This document shows, piece by piece, positions 21,030 through 32,388 of a DNA stretch of 64,000 bases. Under the pieces are notes generated by a model. That model made no database searches and was not told the origin of the DNA. It saw only the letters and a program-made list of their open reading frames with translations. Origin of the DNA: Eukaryota sp. TZLM1-RC (taxonomy: Eukaryota; Metamonada: BaSk clade); assembly GCA_040285825.1 (NCBI GenBank), contig JAUPSS010000002.1, forward strand, positions 3,658,001 through 3,722,000, read 5' to 3'. The position numbers and the translations under genes are program-made. Each line of letters opens with the position of its first letter. Positions within the stretch are counted from its first letter, which is position 1.

Positions 21030-21130
21030 CAATCAATGTGAACTACCGAGGCTGCAACACTTTTAAGTCACCTCCTGTTGTGTTTTTATCATTCTACTCC
21101 ATCAGACAACCTTATACGAGATTCAAGCGG
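21030..21130. repeat. dispersed repeat R1, copy 1
   Basis: About 100 bp resembles 48545-48650: both contain GCAACACTTTT, a GCC/TCACC run, TATCATT and CA-AACAACC-TATAC segments in the same order and orientation. It lies beyond the N-terminal end of Fanzor F3. Confidence 0.6.
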
Positions 21131-21387
21131 AAAATATGCGGTATGAGCAATTGCCAGTTGGATGTCTTAGTTCTATATAATTGGATTGTCTTGAAAAACC
21201 TCAATTTTCCTCTGTTTACAGACACTTACATCACTGGTGACATTTCAATACATTCAATACATTAGGACGTCAATTACACGATGCTTCACATAGTAGATCC
21301 AAAAATAAATCCTAATTATTGCTAAATACATAAAACTATTAATTCTTTATTAATTTATTACTCTTTAAATAAGCAAAATGAATCACA

Positions 21388-22143
21388 CTACAACCTCAGT
21401 CTCGCGACCTCTGAAGAAAGTCGTTCATTTTGAGCGACCAACTTACGAACCTTTCGAGACAGTGCTGAATTCTCATCTCTTAGTATCTGAACAGTGCTTT
21501 TCAACTGAGAATTCCGCCTGGATAACTCCCCAACTGTATCACGTAACCTATCACGTTCCTTTTTGACCTCTTTGGTTTGGGTTTTGAAAGTGGAAAACAT
21601 GTCCCTCCTATCTAATTCTTCTTCCCTTTCTAGCAACATTTGTTCCTTTTCCTCAAGATAAAGAGCTAAATCACTGAGTTCCGTACTGACCTCAGAAAGT
21701 AAGGTTGCTTCGGTTTGAAGTTCGGCACCAGGCGTCTGAGTAGAAACATTACATGGTGACGTTGTTTGATTGGAAAAATGATTGGAAAATGAATGACAAC
21801 TGGAATTTACATCTCCGGATAGATCTTTGACGGAATTAGAATGGCAAGTAATCGGTGCAATGTTGGTGTTAAGAGATGGATCTTGATTAGACTGCATCGG
21901 TGGCAGTGGTGGAAGGGAATGCTGAGGTGGATGTAACTGTTGAGGTTCTGAATTATGTGTTGGGCTCGGATCCTGTTCCTCCTCACTAGTGGATGATAGA
22001 GACAGTGAGAGATCATGACTCGAAGAAACAGGGGAATTGGGAGGTGGTAAAGGATTAATCACCAAATCCTCAGGTAAGCGATATTGTCCATTGAGAACAA
22101 TTGTTTGCGAGTGTAGTATGTTGAGTAGTTCGTCATCATCCAT
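21388..22143 (-). CDS. hypothetical coiled-coil protein
   Basis: A 251-residue protein starting MDDDELLNILHSQ. The first half is Pro/Ser/His/Gln-rich and disordered. From about residue 135 it is a long coiled coil (LALYLEEKEQMLLEREEEL, then ERDRLRDTVGELSRRN) that ends at the C-terminus. I do not recognise the family; Leu/Glu-rich C-terminal coiled coils of this kind are common in centrosomal and flagellar scaffold proteins. It is divergent from GCN1, with only 64 bp between the start codons, so the promoters must overlap. The start at 22143 is supported by the shared motif at 22149-22169. Confidence 0.7.
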   Translation of the reverse strand: MDDDELLNILHSQTIVLNGQYRLPEDLVINPLPPPNSPVSSSHDLSLSLSSTSEEEQDPSPTHNSEPQQLHPPQHSLPPLPPMQSNQDPSLNTNIAPITCHSNSVKDLSGDVNSSCHSFSNHFSNQTTSPCNVSTQTPGAELQTEATLLSEVSTELSDLALYLEEKEQMLLEREEELDRRDMFSTFKTQTKEVKKERDRLRDTVGELSRRNSQLKSTVQILRDENSALSRKVRKLVAQNERLSSEVARLRL

Positions 22144-22148
22144 TCTTA

Positions 22149-22169
22149 CAGATATTGTCTAGAACATTG
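22149..22169 (-). promoter_or_regulatory. start-proximal motif in the coiled-coil/GCN1 divergent promoter
   Basis: CAGATATTGTCTAGAACA (plus strand) sits 5 bp before the minus-strand ATG and nearly equals the motif at 44093-44113. It lies within the 64-bp gap shared with GCN1. Confidence 0.5.
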
Positions 22170-22207
22170 AAGAAAATCTGAAATTTAAACAAAACAAAAC
22201 TTTTTTG

Positions 22208-25200
22208 ATGTCTGAAGTGGGAGAGACTGTTCTATATGCCGATCTAGGCTCAGATAGACTTCTATCAGAGCTACAACACAGTTGTAGTAATGACCAACGC
22301 ACTATTCTCCAGGTTTTAGAAGGACGATGTTCTGAATCACAAACCATAGTTCCTGTTTTAGCCTCTTTCCTCACCCGTGGGTTAATACATCCGATCCGTT
22401 ATGCTCATAACCTGCTTTCTAATCTTTTGCGTTCAGATTCTTCTTCAATATCACTCCTCTATTCCACCATACGTCCTACCGCCAACGCAATCTCCAAGTC
22501 TCCTGCCACTTCGGCCTTTCCCTCCAGACTGCTCCATCTTGCATCACTCCCTCTGCCCTCTCTCACCATGGATAACATTTCACCCATTATTGACGATGTT
22601 GTTTTCTGTCTTGGTAGTGTTGGCTATATCTATGGTTACAAAATGGACATAAAGTCCTCTGATAAAGCCATGCGGCATCTTGATTCAGTCAAGAGTTATT
22701 TCAAGTCTGCCGATTACGACCTTTTGAATTACGTGATTGATCACGTCATGAAGGGGCTCAAAAATAATCCCAAATTGATTGGCATTTTGATTTCTTGCTT
22801 GGGAATTATTTCCTTTTTTAAACCCCAATTTACCTCAGTTTTGGAAGTCTATCTCAATTACTTGCTATTTCCCCAAAAATCTACAATCCCTGTATTTTCT
22901 CTGTTCAGACCAATCATTCAATCAAATTTGATTGATTGTGACTGGGTTGCCGAAAACGTTTTGGGCCAAAATTTCGCTAGAATGAAGTTGAGAGCTCCAG
23001 AAATTGTTGGGAAAACTATTCCGAAATTTTTGAACGATTGCGTACTTGATTTGTCTGGATTACAATCACTTGAGGGTTTGATTAACTTTGGTTTCAGTTT
23101 GGTAGACAAGGAAGGTCAAAAATACCAATCATTTTCCCTATCACGTGATTTACTTTCCGTTGCATTTTTTTCCAGCCTTTTCCCCAGAATTAACCAAATT
23201 TTTGCACTTGACGGAATAATTAACCAAATTTTTGACAAATTGTCAAAAAGTCCCAACAATACAAAAGCTCTATATGCTCTTATATTAAAACAAAGTGTTG
23301 ATTACTCTGGAGTTGAGGTGACTGATTTGGAAGTTATTAGTACATTTGTATCTGAAAAATTGGCTGAGATTTTGCATAAAGAGCGGAATGTCGTGTTTCA
23401 TGTGGAAGCTATGCTTGACACCTTCAAATTTTCGTTAGCCCAGTCGAATATTTCGTCTAAACTAGAAGAGATCATAGTAGAGCTCACTCGATCAAAAATC
23501 AATAGTCATCACGTGATTATCGCCATTTGTGATGCTTTTGATGCAAATTCTTCTGAATTAAGTAGAATTTTAAGTCCTTGTTATGAATTCATCCTTGAAA
23601 ATTTCCAAAAAACTGCATTAAAGCCTGCTTACAAGTTGTTAACCCTCACTCTTGGCTGTTTATTGTCGATGATTGCAATCAATGACGATTGTAGAACTTC
23701 TTTGCTGAATGACGAAATTTTTGTTAAATTTTTAAATTTTGAATTTTTCACTGAAATTGCTGTGAACGATGATCCACACATAGTTGCCCTTTCTGTCAGT
23801 CATTTATCACGTCATATTCTGACCCGTTTGTATACAGAAGATAGGGAAACCCTATTCCAATCAGTTTCCCAAACAAATTTAATCAAAGTCCTTGCTATGC
23901 TCTTGACCAATGAAAACTTTTTCATTTCTGAATGTACCTTCAACGCGGTGAGCTGTCTGCTCAATATTTGTCCCAATCTCCACTCCCACATTCTTGCAAA
24001 ATTTTGTGATTACGTCATTGATCTTGACTCTCCAAGAAAGTCAACTGTTGTCCAAACCTTTTCTGACCTGCTGACGTTTCCTCTCTACACAATGTTTAGC
24101 TTGGATTGTTGCGTTTCCATTTTACTATTTGTTTCTTGTCATAATATTGATCCAAGTCCGCCTTCTTTTACATTTAGGTTTCTCAGGCTACGAGAAGACT
24201 TCAGTAAGAATTTGAAATATCAGTCTTACTCAAGAGTAATCAGTCAGTTGACGAGAGAGGTCACTAGTGGTAATCAGAACAGAAGCATTGCCGCTCATTC
24301 TTTGTTTAAGTGTAATGTTTTCACTTCTCTTTTACCTCAAGAAGATATAAGTAAATCAATCAAATATTTGATTATTGAACCCCTATCGACAATTCAAGAT
24401 GTGGAATTCTTACTTTCTTCTCATGATGTTCTTTTTTACCAATATTCGGAGTTGGAAGTTCCTTTAAAAGAGTTGAGTAAACGTGGCATAACTGAGTGGA
24501 AAGAGTTGGATACTAAATCTAGAAATATTTACGCGCAAAAGTTGGAATTAGAGGCTCAAAAAAGACGTGAAATGAGATTGATTGTCGATGATTGTTTTGG
24601 ACTGTTGAAATTGATTGAAAGTTTTGCCATTGGTTTCCGGAAACAATCACTCATTTTCCCTTGTAACGAACTCCTCACTGTCCTTTTTAATTTATGCCAA
24701 TCAAAATTGATTGAAATTCGTGAGCTTGCCGCCAAAATTTTGCATTTATTGAGTCTTTTTGTTCCTTATACCATAGTAGAAGCTTCTATAAGAACTCAGT
24801 TTGCGGTTGCTCTTAATTCTACACAAAACATAAACTCTGAGGAAAGAGGCATTAATCATCCCCAGTTAACTTCGACATTATTGATTGATTCACTGGTTAC
24901 CTTGTCTGGAAAGGATATTTCTTTTGATGACGTTACTTGCTTGTTCTATGGTCTTCCGCTTATTTCTTTGCTGGTCAAGAGTCATAGTGACGATAGATTT
25001 TTGAACGTTCAAAATGCATTAACCACAAACCAATCACTTTCCCTTGCTAGACAGACACTCTTGAAATTTTCAGAGTCACAGCACATGAGCTTTCCTTTTT
25101 CAATCATTTCTGATCTGTTGATTGATTGCTTCATCTCTACCAAACTTCCTGCATATTCGGAGGCTCTGTGCACAGTAATCAGTAAATCTGATTACCAATC

Positions 25201-28200
25201 AATGACGTCTCTGGTCAAGTTTATGACTCATGATGACGTGGAGGTACGCAGATGTGTTTTACAAGCAATTTTAAGTTTACCAAAAGAATTATTCAAAAGT
25301 GCAGAACTTACAAATGAAATGAATTCATTTGATCTTCCCTCAATTAATCCACCTATCCATTTTAACGCTTTTATTTTGAGCCATGATGACGTGGCAGACG
25401 ACGCGATAGAAGAGCTTAAGGTTAAAAATTTGGCAGTACAATTATTTGAATTACTCCCTTGGAATAGGAACTTCTTTGACCGAAAAAGAAACCGCTTGAC
25501 TGGGCATTTTTCTAAGTTTTTACTTGAACATTTAACTTTACCAAATGTTAGTGAATTTGAAAGGCGAATTTGTGCAAATTCTTTCATCGATCTTTTCTTT
25601 ATGAATCGAAACGAAATTCCCGAAATTTTCAATGATTTGATCTCCTCTTATCACAAATTATTCAACCAAGTTTATCCTCCTTTGAGTGACGCCGAGATGA
25701 AAACTCTTGGTCTTCCAGAATCTCAAAGACAACGTGTTCCATCACGTGTGATTTCCGATAGAACTAGTCTGTGTCGTCAATATTTGATGGTAGCCACAGG
25801 TGAGCTCTCCTCGAAATTTTCAGATTCTGACAAATTTAGTTTTCTCCAATTTCTTTTAGACAAAGCCTTAGCTGATCCTGTCAAAGAAGTTACTCAATCA
25901 GCCATATCAGCTGGATCAAAAACTGTCGAAAGTCTGTCAAAGTCTGCTGTAGATGACGTGTACACTTTGTTTTCTGAACGGTTAGAATCACTTGACCCTG
26001 ATAATAGTGACGATGATAAAACTAGAGTTGGCATTGTTGCTCTACTTGGTTCTTTAGCTTGTTTATTAGAACCAAATGACAGTCGGGTCGAGCTCATCCT
26101 ATCAAATCTGATGGACGCTTTGTTAACCCCAAGTGCTTTTGTCCAGCGCACAGTGTGTCAGACCTTACCTAATGTTGTGGGGCTAATCTCAAAGGACCAG
26201 CATTTAGTTGTGTACCAGCAGTTGTTGGAGAACCTACAAGGTGATTCATTTGGTCAGCGTAAAGGTGGTGCTTTTGGTCTAGCTGGTCTGGTAAAAGGAC
26301 TGGGGGTACGGTCACTCAAGGAATTTGGGTTGATTGACACGTTGAATAAAATGATCCAAAGCGAGGATAAACTTTCTAGAGAGGCTGTTTTGATGGTTTT
26401 GGAATGTCTTTCTGATTCATTAGGCAAGGTATTTGAGCCCTACATCATCCCTTTCATCCCAAAGCTTTTGTCTACACTATCTGATACTTCTCCTGAAGTC
26501 AGAGAGGCAGCATTGTCCACGTCAGCAGTTGTTGTCAAACAAATCTCTATTCCTGGTGTTAAGCTTATCTTACCATCATTAATAGATGGTTTGCTGGCTC
26601 AATTATGGAGGACAAAGGTTGGTGCGACCACTCTTATCAAGACTTTTGTGGAAGTCGCACCACGTCAGATTGCCACGTCATTACCGGAAATCATTCCAAA
26701 ATTAGCAAACCTTGTTGTTGACCCCCACGTGAGAGTTGCCGAATCTGCTGAGTCTTGCTTGAAGCAAATTTCCGACATCATCACCGCTGTTGATCTAAAA
26801 CCTCTCTCTTCGACTCTTATTGATGCAATCTGCCACCCTGCAGATAAAACTGGTTTAGCGCTTTCCCGACTGGCTTCTGCAGCATTAGAATCATCTATAG
26901 ACGCTCCTTCTCTATCATTACTAATTCCAATTATTTTCAGAGGAATGGGTAGCAGATCATTTGAAGCAAAGAAAAATTCTTGTATAGTCTCAACCAGTGT
27001 TGTTCAGTTAACCTCCTCAAAGGACATTTTACCCTATGTAGCAGGTCTAATTGAGGAGCTCAAAAAGGTTATTATCGACCCTATTCCCCAAGTTCGTTCT
27101 GCTTCTGCTTCGCTCTGTTACAGTTTATGCAAACGGGTCTCCATTTCATCAGTTTCCACATTATTAGAATGGTGTCTTAACGGGCTGAACACTGACTCCC
27201 TTCCTGTTGTTCGTAATGGTAGTGCTCAGGCTTATGCAGCTCTAATCTCTGCAGGAGGTAGAAAAGTTCTAGAGGAGAGTATTCCTGAAATTTTGAGCCG
27301 TATTTCTGACCCTGACACGTCATCAATCAGTCGAGATGGTAATGTTCAGGTCATCATGTTCATTCCACCGCATTATTCAAGCAAGAAATTCTCCCGTTAC
27401 GTAGGAGATGTTTTGGCCCCAATTACTATGTCCTTCCAAAACGAAGCCGAGTTTGTGCGAGATTCTGCGATTAAAGCATTTAGGTCGCTCACCAAACTCT
27501 ACGTCGCACCTCAAAGTCCATTTATATCACTATTTCTGCGTGCACTGTCTAGTTCTTTGATCCATTACAATTGGAGATCGAGGGTTTGCGCAGCTAATGT
27601 TGTTATTGATTTACTGCTTGCTTTGGGTAATCTCAAACTCAAGAGAGAATCTGAATCACAGGAGATTTCTCTTCCTGATCATGAAGTTGCAATTATAGAA
27701 AAGTCAATGGGAAGGACAGACTATCTCTCGGTCATGGCTCGATTACTCTTCATTAAATGTGACTACAACCCAGTCGTCCGTCAGGTGGCCACCAACGTTT
27801 GGAAAGCGCTTGTTCGTAATACAGGAAGGATCATCAAGTTTATTTTTCCCACTTTTGTAGCTGAGGTCCTGCTTCCTTATTTAGGTGAGGATAGGGGAGA
27901 TGTTAGGCAAACTCTGGTTTCAGTGTTGCATGAAATTTGTTTGAAATTTCACGAAGAATTGTTTTTGGTTATTTTGCCACCATTATTGGATTATCTCGCA
28001 TCGGATCAATCAACTGCAAGAGAACTTGTTGGAGCGGCAACCATGGTGTCTACAGTGATCTCCAATGTCACGTCACCTGAGGTCAATATTGCATTGACTC
28101 AATCAAATTTGATTTCGGCTCTCCAAACAAATCTATCTCATTCTAATCCCGCTGTAAGGAAAGCTACAGCAAATGCCACGTCAGCAGTTATTTCTAGAGT

Positions 28201-30181
28201 GGGCGAGTCTGGGGCTAAGATGATATTACCAGATCTCCTCAAGAGAATACAACTTTCAGAAGACGAAAATGAAAAGAAAGTTGCCATTTCGGCTTTATCT
28301 GACCTGCTTTCCGAAAACGTTTCTTTACTAGACGGCCTAGTCCCTGAACTACTCAATAACCCCAGTAATGACAATTTAGAAGCTTTGGCTGCTCTGGTGA
28401 GAGTTGCGGAGAGTAACTATTTGAATTATTTGGAACAAACAGTGTTGACGCTTGTAAATTTTGTGGGTTTTGATCCCAGTTCGCTAAAGCAAAGTGCGCT
28501 AACTTATTTGGATTCAAAGAGAAACAGTATTGAATTGGTTACTGCTGTTTTTAATTCAGTTTCTCCATTTATTTGTGATACTTTGGTTTCGTTGTTTTAT
28601 AAATGTTTGGACTCTGAAAATATTAAGAAAAGAATTGGTGCTTGTCTTGTTATGAAGAATTATCACGTTCCTGTAGACGTCGTTGGGTCGTTGGAGGTCA
28701 ATTGGCAACGTCATCATTTGATTAATGATCTTTTACGTGGACTTTTCCCTCTTTTATCTTCTAGAATTGAGTTTGTTCGTGAAATTGCCTTAGATTCTCT
28801 CACATCACATTTGAAACCAATTCAGAAGGACAATTCCAATCATTTGGTTACTGTTATTGATTGTCTTTCAGTTTTAATAACCGGAAACATTGACAATGTG
28901 ACTGGCAAAGTTGACGTCATCAACAATGTCAACGCCATCCGATCATTTATCCACGTCATCACTGCTGGACTTTTATCGACTGAAGATCACAGAATAAGAG
29001 CTTCTAATTTCATTTATGAACTTTCTCAGGTTGTTGATCCGGTCAATTTAAAACCATTCTTGATGGGAATTGGTGGACCCTTAATTCGAAATATTTCAGA
29101 AAGTCATCCATTTGATCTCTACGTGTCAGTTCTGACGACTTTGAGATCAATTCTGCTCACCAATGGTACATCCCTCAGAGCTTTTATAGGCCCACTCCAA
29201 ACTGCTATTATCAAGCCGTTATCACATGCAAATTCAAAATCAAGGAAGGCGGCAATCAAAGTGATTGAATCAGCAATGCCGTATGCCATGAGAGTGGATC
29301 CTTTTGTTAATGAACTCTGTACACGTGTCACATCATCGGAGTACACGTCATCAATCAAAAATGATTATCTTGCAGCCTTATCAACTGTAATTTACACTGT
29401 TGGCGGTAAAGTGTCTGAAGCTGGTCGAAAACTTTGCCTATCAATTCTTCTTGATCATGTAACGGATCAACAATTGGGAAAATCAGCAGCAATTTGCATG
29501 GCCAGTTACTTATGCTCTGCAAAATCTCCTGAATTCGAGGACTTGATGAACGAATTAGTTCTTGATCCTGTATTTGGAGCAACAGTTTCAATTTCGGACC
29601 ATTCGATTGTTTGTCAAAATTATCTAATTTCCCATTTATTGCGTTTAAGTTTCACTTTAGACGTCAATTACCTATCAAAAATCGTTCATCTTTTGTTAGA
29701 TAGGAGCGTCAGTGATAATGAAAATGTTCGAAATTCTGTGGCTAATGCACTTGGTTTTCTCTTAAACCATTCTAATGCAAGGGATTTATGTAATGTTGGT
29801 GTTGACCTTTCCGAGGTCTGTGCCACTCTTGCCATCTTAATGACTGATGATTTATCGATTATTCGTCAAACTGCTTTATTATCGTGTTATAGAGTTTGTC
29901 TACACAACTGTGATCTAATTCAGTCTAAAATTAATTTGTTTTTGCCAGCTCTGCTGCCAGCCATTCAGGTCAGAAATCCTGAACAACGCCGTCGAGCTGA
30001 GTTGACATTATGCATGGTATTAGAAACTGATAAGGGACCAGACAAAATTGATAGCTTGGTAGGAGTAGTTTCTGAGGAAAATGTTACTGCAGTGAAATTC
30101 TATTATGAAAAAGTTTTATCGAAAATTAATTTGGAAGGCTTGGGGGACGTTGATAGTGACACTGAAAATAGGAATTTGTAG
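22208..30181 (+). CDS. GCN1: GCN1, translational activator of the GCN2 eIF2-alpha kinase
   Basis: A single uninterrupted frame of about 2657 residues, close to the family's roughly 2670. The protein is HEAT repeats throughout. GCN1 binds ribosomes and hands the uncharged-tRNA signal to GCN2 through its C-terminal half; its central part resembles the HEAT region of elongation factor 3. The region around residues 1330-1500 is the most conserved: GAFGLAGLVKGLG, LEPNDSRVEL, QLWRTKVGATTLIKTFVEV, then arrays of PEVREAAL-type repeats. The ATG at 22208 (MSEVGETV) is used; the codon before it is TTG. There is no intron and no frameshift in 8 kb, which argues that the local assembly is accurate. It shares a 64-bp intergenic region with the divergent coiled-coil gene. 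Confidence 0.94.
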   Translation: MSEVGETVLYADLGSDRLLSELQHSCSNDQRTILQVLEGRCSESQTIVPVLASFLTRGLIHPIRYAHNLLSNLLRSDSSSISLLYSTIRPTANAISKSPATSAFPSRLLHLASLPLPSLTMDNISPIIDDVVFCLGSVGYIYGYKMDIKSSDKAMRHLDSVKSYFKSADYDLLNYVIDHVMKGLKNNPKLIGILISCLGIISFFKPQFTSVLEVYLNYLLFPQKSTIPVFSLFRPIIQSNLIDCDWVAENVLGQNFARMKLRAPEIVGKTIPKFLNDCVLDLSGLQSLEGLINFGFSLVDKEGQKYQSFSLSRDLLSVAFFSSLFPRINQIFALDGIINQIFDKLSKSPNNTKALYALILKQSVDYSGVEVTDLEVISTFVSEKLAEILHKERNVVFHVEAMLDTFKFSLAQSNISSKLEEIIVELTRSKINSHHVIIAICDAFDANSSELSRILSPCYEFILENFQKTALKPAYKLLTLTLGCLLSMIAINDDCRTSLLNDEIFVKFLNFEFFTEIAVNDDPHIVALSVSHLSRHILTRLYTEDRETLFQSVSQTNLIKVLAMLLTNENFFISECTFNAVSCLLNICPNLHSHILAKFCDYVIDLDSPRKSTVVQTFSDLLTFPLYTMFSLDCCVSILLFVSCHNIDPSPPSFTFRFLRLREDFSKNLKYQSYSRVISQLTREVTSGNQNRSIAAHSLFKCNVFTSLLPQEDISKSIKYLIIEPLSTIQDVEFLLSSHDVLFYQYSELEVPLKELSKRGITEWKELDTKSRNIYAQKLELEAQKRREMRLIVDDCFGLLKLIESFAIGFRKQSLIFPCNELLTVLFNLCQSKLIEIRELAAKILHLLSLFVPYTIVEASIRTQFAVALNSTQNINSEERGINHPQLTSTLLIDSLVTLSGKDISFDDVTCLFYGLPLISLLVKSHSDDRFLNVQNALTTNQSLSLARQTLLKFSESQHMSFPFSIISDLLIDCFISTKLPAYSEALCTVISKSDYQSMTSLVKFMTHDDVEVRRCVLQAILSLPKELFKSAELTNEMNSFDLPSINPPIHFNAFILSHDDVADDAIEELKVKNLAVQLFELLPWNRNFFDRKRNRLTGHFSKFLLEHLTLPNVSEFERRICANSFIDLFFMNRNEIPEIFNDLISSYHKLFNQVYPPLSDAEMKTLGLPESQRQRVPSRVISDRTSLCRQYLMVATGELSSKFSDSDKFSFLQFLLDKALADPVKEVTQSAISAGSKTVESLSKSAVDDVYTLFSERLESLDPDNSDDDKTRVGIVALLGSLACLLEPNDSRVELILSNLMDALLTPSAFVQRTVCQTLPNVVGLISKDQHLVVYQQLLENLQGDSFGQRKGGAFGLAGLVKGLGVRSLKEFGLIDTLNKMIQSEDKLSREAVLMVLECLSDSLGKVFEPYIIPFIPKLLSTLSDTSPEVREAALSTSAVVVKQISIPGVKLILPSLIDGLLAQLWRTKVGATTLIKTFVEVAPRQIATSLPEIIPKLANLVVDPHVRVAESAESCLKQISDIITAVDLKPLSSTLIDAICHPADKTGLALSRLASAALESSIDAPSLSLLIPIIFRGMGSRSFEAKKNSCIVSTSVVQLTSSKDILPYVAGLIEELKKVIIDPIPQVRSASASLCYSLCKRVSISSVSTLLEWCLNGLNTDSLPVVRNGSAQAYAALISAGGRKVLEESIPEILSRISDPDTSSISRDGNVQVIMFIPPHYSSKKFSRYVGDVLAPITMSFQNEAEFVRDSAIKAFRSLTKLYVAPQSPFISLFLRALSSSLIHYNWRSRVCAANVVIDLLLALGNLKLKRESESQEISLPDHEVAIIEKSMGRTDYLSVMARLLFIKCDYNPVVRQVATNVWKALVRNTGRIIKFIFPTFVAEVLLPYLGEDRGDVRQTLVSVLHEICLKFHEELFLVILPPLLDYLASDQSTARELVGAATMVSTVISNVTSPEVNIALTQSNLISALQTNLSHSNPAVRKATANATSAVISRVGESGAKMILPDLLKRIQLSEDENEKKVAISALSDLLSENVSLLDGLVPELLNNPSNDNLEALAALVRVAESNYLNYLEQTVLTLVNFVGFDPSSLKQSALTYLDSKRNSIELVTAVFNSVSPFICDTLVSLFYKCLDSENIKKRIGACLVMKNYHVPVDVVGSLEVNWQRHHLINDLLRGLFPLLSSRIEFVREIALDSLTSHLKPIQKDNSNHLVTVIDCLSVLITGNIDNVTGKVDVINNVNAIRSFIHVITAGLLSTEDHRIRASNFIYELSQVVDPVNLKPFLMGIGGPLIRNISESHPFDLYVSVLTTLRSILLTNGTSLRAFIGPLQTAIIKPLSHANSKSRKAAIKVIESAMPYAMRVDPFVNELCTRVTSSEYTSSIKNDYLAALSTVIYTVGGKVSEAGRKLCLSILLDHVTDQQLGKSAAICMASYLCSAKSPEFEDLMNELVLDPVFGATVSISDHSIVCQNYLISHLLRLSFTLDVNYLSKIVHLLLDRSVSDNENVRNSVANALGFLLNHSNARDLCNVGVDLSEVCATLAILMTDDLSIIRQTALLSCYRVCLHNCDLIQSKINLFLPALLPAIQVRNPEQRRRAELTLCMVLETDKGPDKIDSLVGVVSEENVTAVKFYYEKVLSKINLEGLGDVDSDTENRNL

Positions 30182-30675
30182 TTTTCTGTGAATTATATTC
30201 ATTTTTTATAAATTGTTTTGTTTTATATCTTTATGAAATGTCGAAAATGAATAAGAAGATCTCAAGAAGGTCAATCATCTCCATGAAATCAATGAAATCA
30301 TCCAATAACTCATCACAGACAACAACAAATTTAATGACTCGTGCCCATTATTACGTGAGATGAATATGATGTTTGGATTAATTTTGTAACCCTTTGCGTT
30401 TTGTCAAACTCTTTGCGATTAATTCAATCAATACAAATAGCAAATACACTTCTCAAATACCACATTTTCAAAATTTGTCTTTCCAACACGAGTTCTCTGC
30501 AATGCTTAACCTTATAACAGTTTGTCTTTGTTGTTTGTACACAAAATGAATAAATGTATTATTGCCCAAGTACCTTTTTTTATATAAAGAAATGGAAATG
30601 AAGAAAAAACTCGAAAAATAACAGAAATTGATTCTTACAAGAGCGAATGACCAAAATGCATAAATTTAATTTTCT
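30182..30675. other. intergenic downstream of GCN1
   Basis: AT-rich 3' flank; I see no gene. It leads into LINE debris. Confidence 0.5.
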
Positions 30676-31480
30676 TGACAATTCATGCAGCTCCGCTGTT
30701 TTAGATCAAGACCTTCATTAATTACCATTAGGAAAAGGTGTGTGCAAGAACAAGTCATCGGATTCATCATTAATTGTCACCATTGTGACATGAAGATTGT
30801 CTTTGTGTGGTTACAATGCAGCTTTTGTAACAAAAATGAGATTCTATCTAAATATCCCTATTGACCAATTTCTATATAAAAAAATGTATTTGTTCTATTT
30901 CATCACAGCTCTCCTTACGTCAAAGATTATGCTTTAAATCGTCACAAACTGATAATTTTTTGTTTTTCATTACCTGATGCTGCCAGGGATACTGCTTTCA
31001 ACATGGCAATCAATGCAAAAATCTGATAAATCAAAGGGAATATGCTTAGAGAAACACTGTCTTTAAACAAGTTTGGTTCTGATGAGGGAGATGATATTTA
31101 CTGCGATTGGATTTAGAATCCTGAAATTATTGCTGGTTTCTCAAAGAAGATATCGAAGAAGCTAATGCTAATAGAAAATGACCGCTTGCCTTTATTGTTT
31201 TGCCATTTTTTATTAACAGAAGACTATCAGTAGAAGTAGGAATTATTTTGAATGATATCTCAAAATTGGTTTTATTAAACATGAAGAAAATTGATGTTTT
31301 TTGTAAAGGTCGAAAAAGTGCTATAATTAATAAATAACATGATTTTCTTTTATCGAAAACAGGATGCAATGGCAAGAATCCAGGCAGATCAGGATTTTGT
31401 AGATGAAATCTTAGTTAATTGGATTTAGTCCCTCTGGATTTGATCAAATTTTCTTCAGTGTTGTAGATCAATAAAACAAC
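30676..31480 (+). pseudogene. LINE family B fragment
   Basis: Starts with the equivalent of NxxCSSAVLxxDLH (ATGCAGCTCCGCTGTTTTAG) and follows family B through AACAAAAATGAGATTCTATC to the end of the endonuclease (DQDFVDEIL near 31390-31415). Many stops and shifts are present. It is collinear with the copies at 19.4 and 46.6 kb. Confidence 0.7.
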
Positions 31481-31884
31481 GTAAACACCGATTGTAAAAA
31501 CTCTCTATCTGTAAAAAACTCTCTATCTGTATTTTGCAGGTTAGTTTTTGATCATTTGAGGTTAGTGTTTGATCTTTAAGTTTCAACTTGCTCACTTTAG
31601 AGTTTGAAAATTGCTGAACATTAGAGTTACATTAGAGATGCCTCTTTGACATAAATTTCCAATCGATTACACTAATGTCAGATTTTGGTCGGAATTGAGG
31701 GTCATAGTGAATTTGTCACACCAATTACATGAATTTAGAGGTGAGATTGTCATTGGACTTGGCATTGTGGAATGAATTTCCTCATTTGATCTTACCATTG
31801 CCACATGGAAATGGAAGCAGAACACAGTCCATTTTGCCAAATCTTTTGAAAGTAAATTTTTAAACCTCATAAATCCTGTCGACA
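31481..31884. other. intergenic upstream of the secreted-protein gene
   Basis: No gene seen. It contains a short direct duplication of AAAAACTCTCTATCTGTA at about 31496-31535. Confidence 0.45.
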
Positions 31885-32388
31885 ATGATCCGTTGTGCCC
31901 TTTTTGCCTGGCTGGCTTTACTGCTTATTGTGGTCTCTGGTGATCCTGTGTACACTTTGATTGTCAGAAATGCCAACTCTTGGTACGATTTTCATTACAA
32001 AGACACCATTACTGTTTCTGGTGCCAGTATGTTGTTGTTGATATCGATCTTACTGTAGTTGCTTGGAAAGGTGGAAAACCTGGCAACATTGGTGCGGGGA
32101 AAACTGTATCTTACCGTTTCTTTGACGCGGGTCAGTTCATTCAACCGAGAGAAAACACTCTCGTATCCGTAGTATGGGTTACACACAGTTTGTCTCGTTA
32201 AGGTTCTAATTCTAGCCATGTTCGGCAACCCCAAAGAAACCATATCTATGGACATCAGCATGGATGAAAGAGGATGGTTGACCAACTTTGATTGTTCAAT
32301 CGAGGACCCATCGTCCCATTTTCATCCCTGCGATGTACGTAGAGATGACAGAGAAATAACTGTGGTTGTAGACACGTCTCAGAGATGA
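31885..32388 (+). CDS. small secreted protein, three exons with tiny introns
   Basis: Joining 31885-32026, 32059-32187 and 32216-32388 gives a 147-residue protein. It starts MIRCALFAWLALLLIVVSG, a clear signal peptide, followed by DPVYTLIVRNANSWYDF. Exon 2 encodes GGKPGNIGAGKTVSYRFF; exon 3 ends SSHFHPCDVRRDDREITVVV. Both introns are GT-AG and end in CTNAYTNTAG (GTATGT...CTTACTGTAG, 32 nt; GTTTGT...CTAATTCTAG, 28 nt), and removing them keeps the frame. Unspliced, each exon runs into a stop within the intron. I do not recognise the family: a compact beta-rich secreted domain is possible. Related pieces occur at 42.80-42.99 kb. Confidence 0.65.
32027..32058 (+). other. 32-nt intron
   Basis: Starts GTATGT, ends CTTACTGTAG. 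Phase 1. A branch-like CTTAC lies almost against the acceptor. Confidence 0.65.
32188..32215 (+). other. 28-nt intron
   Basis: Starts GTTTGT, ends CTAATTCTAG. Removing it joins VTH to a Thr-Met-Phe start of exon 3 in frame. Confidence 0.55.

Noticed and set aside
31995-32285. 96-residue minus-strand frame
   Set aside because: Antisense to the spliced secreted-protein gene, which has a signal peptide and two consistent introns.
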